A stretch of DNA of 64,000 nucleotides from Woeseia sp. Lineage in GTDB: Bacteria; Pseudomonadota; Gammaproteobacteria; Steroidobacterales; Woeseiaceae. Below, piece after piece: positions 57,190-64,000 of this stretch. The position numbers were made by a program, and so were the translations under genes. Below the pieces are notes generated by a model. It ran no database searches, was not told the DNA's origin, and saw only the letters and a list, made by a program, of their open reading frames with translations. Numbering within the stretch: the stretch's first letter is position 1; each line of letters starts with the position of its first letter. The stretch is from the NCBI GenBank assembly GCA_021773015.1, contig JAJFKW010000001.1, positions 744,001 to 808,000 of the forward strand. The letters run 5' to 3'.

Positions 57190-59606
57190 GTGGATTTCGC
57201 GCGGATCAGCTGATTTCGCAGTTATTGAGCGAGGCGGACACGTCCACGCCGGCCGCACAGAAGCTCGTCGAACGGCTCAAAAAAGTGGGTCCGAAAGTCA
57301 TTCCAAAAGTCATTGATGCGCTCGCTATGAGCGACAAGAGTCACACGATGTCCTTTGTCGATATCCTTGCGAGCCAGGTGAACGACAAAACCCTAAGTTA
57401 CTATAAGGATGGCCTTGCAGATGGCGGTGACCGCGTCGTCAAAGGTACGGCGTGGGCGCTTTCGAGTAGCCACAACTACAATCCCAACTCGCTGCTGGAG
57501 TTTTTTGACGACAGTGAAGTCTCAAAACCTGCACTAATCGGCATTCTTTCCGTGCATAAGGCCGACCTGAGTGTGCACGACTTGCTGCGCCGCGCCTATG
57601 AAATGGAATCAAAGGAAAAAGCGGCACTTTTCAAGATCATAGAAGACACAATTTCCGTCGAGATGGTTCCGGACCTCATCGCGCGGATGGGCGGCAAAGA
57701 TCCTGCTATCAAGATCCATCTTATGAGCCTGTTGGCAAAGTTTGATAAGACTGAGATCAATCATGCGCTGGAAATGCAGCTAAAAGACGGCAACAAAATG
57801 GTGCGTAGCGCGGCACTGGGCGCGTTGGCCACCCGTGACGGTCCGATAGATGTCGAGCGCGTCAGCAAACTGCTGCAGGATCCGGACCTTGAGGTGCAAG
57901 ATAAAGCCGTTGACGTATTGGTGAAGATCAATCACCCAGAAACGGTAAAATTTTTGATTCCCGCACTGAAAGATGAAAATGAATACTCTCGGCGAGCCGC
58001 TGTCGAGGTTCTGAACGAAATCGCACACCCGAACTCAGTTAAGGATTTGTTAGCCGCGATCAAGGATGACGACTGGTGGGTGCGCGCGCGTGCTGGCGAC
58101 GCGCTGGCCGATATCGGCGGTCCGAAAGTTGTCGACTCGGTACTCGAACTTATCAAAGATAAAGATGAGGATATTCGTCGCACTGCCATTGAAATCTTGA
58201 ATGCAACGAAGGACGAGCGAGCGGTGGCGAGTCTTATAAAAGCCACCGACGATTCCGACTGGTGGGTACGCGAACGTGCTGTCGACGCGCTGGCGATGAT
58301 CGGTGACAGCAAAGCCGTACCAAAATTAGTCGAAATGTTAGGTGGGAATAGCAAAACCGACACGGTTGTCGTTCGAGCGCTTGGCAAGCTGGGCGATCAC
58401 AATATTATCGATAAGATCGTACCCATGTTGAACCGCCCGGAACGAGAAATACAGATTGAAGCTATCCGCGCGATCTCGCACCTCGCGAATCAGGATCACG
58501 CGGATACGGTGCGTACGGTATTGCGAAAAATCAAGCAATCGGATGACCCGACTATTATCAATTCGGCGGACAAAGCGTTGAAGGAGATCGATGCCAAGTT
58601 TTCCGAAACCGTACTCGAAGAAAATATTCGCGCCGAGAAAATGCAGGAACACACGAAAACGCTGCTGCTTGACAATGATGACATAGATAAGCTCATCGTC
58701 GCACAAACGAAAGTTGAGCCCGTTGTTGAAGAAGCGGTGGCCACCGCCCCTGAAGCGCCGGCAGTTTTGGATATCTCGAATTTAGAACCCGGTGACGTTG
58801 TTGACGGTCGCTATAAGTACATAGAAAAAATAGGCAAAGGCGCATTCGGAACGGTTCTTTTGATGCAGGATAAGGTTGTCGACGAACGTCTAATTCTCAA
58901 ATTCTTGAATCCGAATGTCTCGTCAGATGAAGAAATGATGAAGCGTTTCGTACATGAGCTACGCTACTCGCGCATGATCACGCATAAGAACGTCATTCGA
59001 ATTTATGACTTCCTGCATTTGCAGGGCGCCTACGCAATTTCCATGGAGTACTTTCCGTCACATACGCTAAGCGGAGAAATCCCCGACAACAAACCAATGG
59101 AATTCAAAAAGGCGCTGCAATTTTCTCAGGATATTGCAACAGGCATGGCTGTGGCACACCAGGCAGGCGTTATCCATCGCGACTTGAAGCCCGCCAATAT
59201 TCTTGTAAATGATGAAGCCCTGTTGAAAATCGTGGATTTTGGCGTTGCCGCTGCGGCCAGCAGCGGCGATACGCAGCTAACGAAGACAGGCTACGTCATC
59301 GGTTCGCCAAAATACATGGCGCCAGAGCAGATTCTCGGCAAGAAAGTGGACGAGACAGCCGATGTCTACTCGATCGGTGTCATCATGTATGAAATGGTCA
59401 CAGGAATACCGCCGTATAGCCGCGGTGACCATATGTCGGTCATGTACCAACACGTCCAGGGCAAGGCGAAGCTGTGCCAGGAAGTCAATCCGGCGGTCCC
59501 CGATAGCTACGCAGAAGTCATTGCGACGGCGATGTCTGTCGACAAGACCAAGCGATTCCCCTCTATGGATGCGCTTTATGACGCGTTGGCCGAGACAAAC
59601 CTCTAA
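57177..59606 (+). CDS. HEAT-repeat Ser/Thr protein kinase
   Basis: An 809-residue fusion. Residues about 1-470 are HEAT/PBS-lyase-like repeats of roughly 31 residues; two near-identical D-W-W-V-R blocks lie at 299 and 361, two repeats apart. A charged linker follows. Residues about 540-805 are a Hanks-type kinase: G553-K-G555-A-F-G558, K575, H667-R-D669-L-K-P-A-N674, D687-F-G and A-P-E-Q, so it looks active. No membrane helix is seen. TTG 57177 is the start, with GGGAG six bases upstream. It is followed by two PilT genes, so control of a pilus-like machine is inferred. Confidence 0.88.
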   Translation: MGLLGGFRADQLISQLLSEADTSTPAAQKLVERLKKVGPKVIPKVIDALAMSDKSHTMSFVDILASQVNDKTLSYYKDGLADGGDRVVKGTAWALSSSHNYNPNSLLEFFDDSEVSKPALIGILSVHKADLSVHDLLRRAYEMESKEKAALFKIIEDTISVEMVPDLIARMGGKDPAIKIHLMSLLAKFDKTEINHALEMQLKDGNKMVRSAALGALATRDGPIDVERVSKLLQDPDLEVQDKAVDVLVKINHPETVKFLIPALKDENEYSRRAAVEVLNEIAHPNSVKDLLAAIKDDDWWVRARAGDALADIGGPKVVDSVLELIKDKDEDIRRTAIEILNATKDERAVASLIKATDDSDWWVRERAVDALAMIGDSKAVPKLVEMLGGNSKTDTVVVRALGKLGDHNIIDKIVPMLNRPEREIQIEAIRAISHLANQDHADTVRTVLRKIKQSDDPTIINSADKALKEIDAKFSETVLEENIRAEKMQEHTKTLLLDNDDIDKLIVAQTKVEPVVEEAVATAPEAPAVLDISNLEPGDVVDGRYKYIEKIGKGAFGTVLLMQDKVVDERLILKFLNPNVSSDEEMMKRFVHELRYSRMITHKNVIRIYDFLHLQGAYAISMEYFPSHTLSGEIPDNKPMEFKKALQFSQDIATGMAVAHQAGVIHRDLKPANILVNDEALLKIVDFGVAAAASSGDTQLTKTGYVIGSPKYMAPEQILGKKVDETADVYSIGVIMYEMVTGIPPYSRGDHMSVMYQHVQGKAKLCQEVNPAVPDSYAEVIATAMSVDKTKRFPSMDALYDALAETNL

Positions 59607-59691
59607 AATTGTGCGCTAACACGCTGGTATTCAAGGCAAAACCCTCCTACGATTAGCGTCAGGTTGCATCTTCGGATTAATACATCATCAA

Positions 59692-60780
59692 ATGCCGCGC
59701 TTAGACTCATTTCTAAAACTTGGCTTAGCCCAGGGATGCTCTGATGTGCATCTCGCCGTAGGCGTTCCGCCGATGTTGCGGATGAATGGCGACCTGATGC
59801 CTATCAAATTTCGTGAGCTCTCAGATAGCGAACTTGAGAGTTACGTACTTGAGATACTCAGCGATTCACAGTCACAGCACTTTGGTGCCGGCAAAGACCT
59901 CGACTTTTCGTATGTGTCCGAGGATGGCGGCCGATTTCGAGTCAATCTATTTCGAAAAGATTCCGGTGTCGGCGCAGTTTTTCGCTTCATTCCAAACGAA
60001 GTTCCCACCCTTGAAAAACTCGAAGCCCCGACAATCGTTCGAGACTTTTGTGACTATCACCAAGGCATGGTTCTCGTCACGGGTTCAACCGGCACGGGCA
60101 AATCGACGACGCTCGCGGCCATGATCGACCACCTGAACAATACTCGCAATTTGAATATTATCAGCCTTGAAGACCCAATCGAATTCGTTCATCCGAGCAA
60201 GAATAGTCAGGTGATACAACGCGAACTCGGCACACACTTGACGTCGTTTGCTGACGGTGTGCGCTCTGCGATGCGTGAAGACCCCGATGTAATTCTGGTT
60301 GGCGAGCTAAGGGATGCAGAGACAATCTCCATGGCGATGACTGCCGCAGAAACTGGCCATCTAGTTCTTGGTACGCTGCACACGACGAGTGCTGTAAAGA
60401 CAATTGACCGTATCATAGATGCGCTGCCGGGCGAGCTTCGCGAACAAACCAAGAGTTTTCTGTCACAGAGCCTCAAAGCCGTAGTAACGCAGGTACTCAT
60501 CAAAACACCGGATGGGCGAGGTCGTCGCGCGGCAATGGAAATCCTCGTTAATACAAGAGCAATCGCAAAACTCATAATGACGGACCAAACACACCAAATT
60601 CCGGCGCAGCTGCAAACCGGACGCGATCATGGTATGCAAATGCTGGATCAGGCGTTACTCGATGCGATAGACAGTAGCTTGGTCGATCCTGACGATGCAT
60701 TCCTCTATGCAAACGACAAGAAAATGTTCAAGAAATTTGTTACTGACACCTCAATATTACCGACAATTGATGTCGACTGA
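59692..60780 (+). CDS. PilT-family retraction ATPase (first copy)
   Basis: A 362-residue secretion/pilus ATPase of the PilT branch. The N-terminal domain has S-D-V-H-L. Walker A is G131-S-T-G-T-G-K137-S, the Asp box E-D-P-I-E-F, and Walker B ends at E205 in V-G-E-L-R-D, with a His box G-T-L-H-T. PilT hexamers depolymerise type IV pili. It lies 85 bases after the kinase and 20 bases before a second copy, so one operon is likely. No other pilus genes are in the window. Confidence 0.9.
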   Translation: MPRLDSFLKLGLAQGCSDVHLAVGVPPMLRMNGDLMPIKFRELSDSELESYVLEILSDSQSQHFGAGKDLDFSYVSEDGGRFRVNLFRKDSGVGAVFRFIPNEVPTLEKLEAPTIVRDFCDYHQGMVLVTGSTGTGKSTTLAAMIDHLNNTRNLNIISLEDPIEFVHPSKNSQVIQRELGTHLTSFADGVRSAMREDPDVILVGELRDAETISMAMTAAETGHLVLGTLHTTSAVKTIDRIIDALPGELREQTKSFLSQSLKAVVTQVLIKTPDGRGRRAAMEILVNTRAIAKLIMTDQTHQIPAQLQTGRDHGMQMLDQALLDAIDSSLVDPDDAFLYANDKKMFKKFVTDTSILPTIDVD

Positions 60781-60800
60781 ACCTTACGAGCGAAAACGTC

Positions 60801-61862
60801 GTGCACAAAATAGATGAATACCTGAAAGATGCACTAGTCAAAAGTAGTTCGGACTTGCATTTCATCTCCGGCGATCCAGCTCGTGTTCGCGTGCACGGCT
60901 CGCTAACCGTACTGAACCAAGAAATATTGACCATCGACTTGGTACGGGAATGCCTCTATGAAATCATGGGCGGTACAATACAGCGCGACTTCGAGGAAAA
61001 TGATGCTGTCGATTTCGCCTACGACATTCCCGACATTTCCAGGTTTCGTGTCAATGTCATGCGGCATCTGAACGGCATTGGCGCCGTGTTTCGGGCCATC
61101 CCCTCAAAGGCGTTAACGCTCGAAGAACTCAACATGCCGGACGTGATTCACAACCTCTGCAAGCAGAACCAGGGCATGATTTTGGTCACGGGCAAAACAG
61201 GATCAGGCAAATCGACAACACTTGCCGCGATGATCGATTCGATCAACAAGCGACTAAAAGGTCACATACTAACCATTGAGGACCCAATCGAATTTGTTCA
61301 TCAACGAAAAGGATGCTTAATCAGTCAACGTGAAGTCGGTGTGCATTGCGCATCATTTGCCGACGCGCTGCACTCCGCGTTGCGCGAAGATCCCGATGTC
61401 ATACTGGTTGGCGAATTACGTGATCTCGATACCATAGGCATAGCTGTAACGGCGGCAGAAATGGGGATTTTGGTGATGGGCACGCTACACACGAATGGCG
61501 CAGCTCAGACTGTGGACCGCATCGTCAATACCTTTCCTGCAGACAAGCAAAGCCACATCCGCACAATGCTCTCTACGTCACTGCGCGGGGTGGTATCTCA
61601 GCAGCTATTGCCGACCAAAGGCAAAGCCGGACGTATCGCGGCACTTGAAATTATGGTCAACACGCCTGCCGTCGCTAACTTGATCCGCCAGGGCAAGTTG
61701 GATCAACTCGAAACGGCAATGCAATCTGGCGGTGCTATCGGTATGCAGACGATGGATTCCGCCTTGATGGCGCTGGTCGAATCGCGACATGTTTCGGGTA
61801 AAGAGGCGTATCAACAAGCAAACAACAAGGCGAAGTTTCAAAGTATCGCCAACGATCCTTAA
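60801..61862 (+). CDS. PilT-family retraction ATPase (second copy)
   Basis: A 353-residue paralogue of the first, with S-D-L-H-F, Walker A G131-K-T-G-S-G-K137-S, E-D-P-I-E-F and Walker B glutamate E205 in the same positions. It differs from the first through most of its length, so the duplication is old. It starts with GTG 60801. It could be a PilU-like partner, but both copies look closer to PilT in length. Confidence 0.9.
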   Translation: MHKIDEYLKDALVKSSSDLHFISGDPARVRVHGSLTVLNQEILTIDLVRECLYEIMGGTIQRDFEENDAVDFAYDIPDISRFRVNVMRHLNGIGAVFRAIPSKALTLEELNMPDVIHNLCKQNQGMILVTGKTGSGKSTTLAAMIDSINKRLKGHILTIEDPIEFVHQRKGCLISQREVGVHCASFADALHSALREDPDVILVGELRDLDTIGIAVTAAEMGILVMGTLHTNGAAQTVDRIVNTFPADKQSHIRTMLSTSLRGVVSQQLLPTKGKAGRIAALEIMVNTPAVANLIRQGKLDQLETAMQSGGAIGMQTMDSALMALVESRHVSGKEAYQQANNKAKFQSIANDP

Positions 61863-61904
61863 TCAGATCGTTTTCTCTGTGCAAGGTACGGCCAGGGGGT
61901 ATGG

Positions 61905-61910
61905 CATAAT
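61905..61910 (+). promoter_or_regulatory. Possible metG -10 box
   Basis: CATAAT sits 39 bases before the metG ATG, preceded by a T-A-T-G-G extension. A -35 element is not clear. Confidence 0.3.
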
Positions 61911-61949
61911 CGCCGCCTTTCCTCGTTACCGACGACAAAGTAACCCGCA

Positions 61950-63983
61950 ATGAATGTGAGCCCGCGAAAAATCCTAGTATCGAGTGCCCTGCCCTATGCG
62001 AATGGGTCAATTCATATGGGGCATTTGGTGGAGTATTTACAATCCGATATTTGGGCAAAATTCCAGAAATTGCGTGGCCACCAATGTACCTATGTATGCG
62101 CGGCCGACGCCCACGGTACGCCCATCATGATTCGAGCTCGCCAAGAAGGCATCGACGCAGAGGTTATGGTCAAACGCATCGCGGCCGAGCAACATGAAGA
62201 CCTCAAAGCGTTCGGCATTGAATTCGACAACTTTCATACGACACATTCGGCAGAAAATGAACAACTTGTTTGCCGAATGTTTCATGCCCTGTCTGACGCC
62301 GGTTTCATTTACACCAAAACCATTGAACAGGCATACGATGAGCAGGAGAAAATGTTCCTGCCGGACCGTTTTGTGCGCGGCACCTGCCCAAACCCAAAAT
62401 GCCGTAGTGAAGACCAATACGGTGATGCCTGCGAAGTATGCGGCGCAACCTATGCTCCGACGGATCTTATAGATCCGGTGTCCGTACTGTCGGGCAGCAA
62501 ACCCATTATTAAAGAGTCAGAGCACTATTTTTTCAAACTCAGTGAATTTGGCGCCGAGTTGCGTCGTTGGATAGCGACCGCCGACCTGCACCAAAATATC
62601 ACCAGTAAGCTCGAGGAGTGGTTTGAGGCCGGCCTGCAAGATTGGGATATTTCGCGTGATGAGCCCTATTTTGGTTTTCTGATACCGGGGACCACAGACA
62701 AGTACTTTTACGTCTGGCTAGATGCACCGATGGGATACGTTGCGAGTTTCTTGCACTACTGCAATCGCCACGGCGATATCGATTTTGACGAGTATTGGAA
62801 CGCTGACAGCGAGAACGAGGTCTATCATTTTATTGGTAAAGACATTGTTTACTTCCATACGCTGTTTTGGCCCGCGGTATTGAAGGGCTCCAACGTCCGC
62901 CAACCGACTAGCGTATTCGCGCATGGCTTTCTTACGATCAATGGTAAGAAAATGTCAAAGGCGCGAGGCACCTTCATCAACGCTCGCACCTATCTTGATA
63001 ATTTGAATCCGAGCCAACTACGCTATTACTACGCGGCAAAACTTGGCCCCGGAATGGATGACATCGACCTGAACCTTGACGATTTTATTGCCAGGGTCAA
63101 CTCCGATGTCGTCGGTAAATTGGTCAACATAGCTAGCAGATGCGCTGGCTTCATTAGCAAGCGATTTAACGGTCAGTTAGCCGAAAAACTCGACGATCCT
63201 GATATGTTTGCAAAATTCACTGCACAATCCGAGGTGATTGCAGCGCACTACGAAAAACGCGAATACTCCAAGGCAATGCGCTCCGTCATGGCACTTGCAG
63301 ACACTGCGAACCGCTATATCGAAGAAAAGAAACCGTGGGTAATGGTGAAAAACGAGAATCAATCACAAGAGGTGCAGTACGTCTGTACGCAAGGTCTGAA
63401 CCTGTTTCGAACCTTGATGGTGTATCTCGACCCCGTCTTGCCGGCAGTCGCTGCGGACGTACGCCGGCTATTTGGCGAAACCGTATGGCATTGGGATTCA
63501 GCGTCAGAACCACTTCTCGACCGCAAAATTAAAAAATATGCGGCACTTGTAACACGGGTAGAACAGTCCCAAGTCGACAAAATGATTGCTCAATCGAAGC
63601 CGGCGGATGCGCCAGGCGAAACCAAAGAGAACGGTGAAATGCGCAACGAAACTTCCAGCGAAGTGACGATCGAAGACTTCATGAAATTGGACTTACGCAT
63701 TGCTACCATAAGTGACGCGCAACCGGTGGAAGGCGCTGACAAACTACTGCAGTTGACGTTGGATATTGGTGGCGAAGAACGCCAAGTATTTGCCGGCATT
63801 AAGGCAGCATACAAAGCCGAGGAACTCATTGGCCGTCAGGTGGTTGCAGTCGCAAATCTTAAGCCGCGGAAGATGCGATTCGGGCTATCTGAGGGCATGG
63901 TGCTCGCGGCAGGGCCGGGCGGTAAAGACATCTTTCTATTATCACCGGATACGGGCGCGGAATCTGGAATGAAGGTCAAGTAG
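61950..63983 (+). CDS. metG: Methionyl-tRNA synthetase
   Basis: A 677-residue class I synthetase charging tRNA-Met, initiator included. The HIGH box is H-M-G-H in [10 protein letters not shown], the zinc-knuckle has C-P-N-P-K-C and C-E-V-C-G, and the KMSKS box reads K-M-S-K-A. The C-terminal 110 residues are an OB-fold tRNA-binding domain that makes the protein a dimer (from about 570). The stop at 63983 is followed by only 17 bases of window. Confidence 0.97.
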   Translation: MNVSPRKILVSSALPYANGSIHMGHLVEYLQSDIWAKFQKLRGHQCTYVCAADAHGTPIMIRARQEGIDAEVMVKRIAAEQHEDLKAFGIEFDNFHTTHSAENEQLVCRMFHALSDAGFIYTKTIEQAYDEQEKMFLPDRFVRGTCPNPKCRSEDQYGDACEVCGATYAPTDLIDPVSVLSGSKPIIKESEHYFFKLSEFGAELRRWIATADLHQNITSKLEEWFEAGLQDWDISRDEPYFGFLIPGTTDKYFYVWLDAPMGYVASFLHYCNRHGDIDFDEYWNADSENEVYHFIGKDIVYFHTLFWPAVLKGSNVRQPTSVFAHGFLTINGKKMSKARGTFINARTYLDNLNPSQLRYYYAAKLGPGMDDIDLNLDDFIARVNSDVVGKLVNIASRCAGFISKRFNGQLAEKLDDPDMFAKFTAQSEVIAAHYEKREYSKAMRSVMALADTANRYIEEKKPWVMVKNENQSQEVQYVCTQGLNLFRTLMVYLDPVLPAVAADVRRLFGETVWHWDSASEPLLDRKIKKYAALVTRVEQSQVDKMIAQSKPADAPGETKENGEMRNETSSEVTIEDFMKLDLRIATISDAQPVEGADKLLQLTLDIGGEERQVFAGIKAAYKAEELIGRQVVAVANLKPRKMRFGLSEGMVLAAGPGGKDIFLLSPDTGAESGMKVK

Positions 63984-64000
63984 TAATAAACGCGACGCCG

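Overview
This 64 kb window looks like chromosome of a free-living gammaproteobacterium, probably marine and uncultured, with roughly even base composition by eye. The reasons are its housekeeping blocks: lptFG facing pepA-holC-valS, hda-perM-DUF2066 facing purM-purN, dcd-mrp near metG, and a divergent katA/oxyR pair. These orders and proteins (HolC, Hda, LptFG) are typical of Gammaproteobacteria. The species cannot be fixed from the sequence alone. No rRNA, tRNA, CRISPR array, insertion sequence or prophage was recognised.

Positions 1-31000 are mostly accessory. They hold a repeat-built secreted beta-strand protein, a GST, a HisC-type aminotransferase, a PEP-CTERM protein, N-carbamoylputrescine amidase, a Kef-type antiporter, a lipoprotein metalloprotease, several lipoproteins, a small orphan ferritin of the encapsulated-ferritin type, a wHTH regulator beside an unknown gene, a DUF5996 protein, katA and oxyR, a reprolysin-like protease with a GlyGly-CTERM-like tail, a NYN protein, a molybdate transporter (modABC), a beta-propeller protein, two MAPEG proteins and a nucleotide-exchange-type transporter. 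Genes here are small, change strand often, and show two different C-terminal surface-sorting signals. Oxidative and iron stress is a recurring theme (EncFtn-like ferritin, catalase, OxyR).

Positions 31000-57000 are dense housekeeping: lptG-lptF, pepA-holC-valS, a moxR-DUF58-tgpA operon, then prfC, rimI, a type-4 uracil-DNA glycosylase and a phosphatidylserine-decarboxylase-like protein that lacks the usual pyruvoyl-forming site. After these come proS, a lytic transglycosylase, acylphosphatase, a DUF4398 lipoprotein, an ArsC-like reductase, wrbA, hda, a PerM-type permease, DUF2066, purMN, dcd and mrp.

Positions 57000-64000 hold the most interesting block. Between mrp and metG, which are near neighbours in many proteobacteria, sit an 809-residue HEAT-repeat/Ser-Thr kinase fusion and two tandem PilT-family ATPases, all on the same strand. 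I infer a phospho-regulated pilus or secretion retraction module. metG ends just inside the window.
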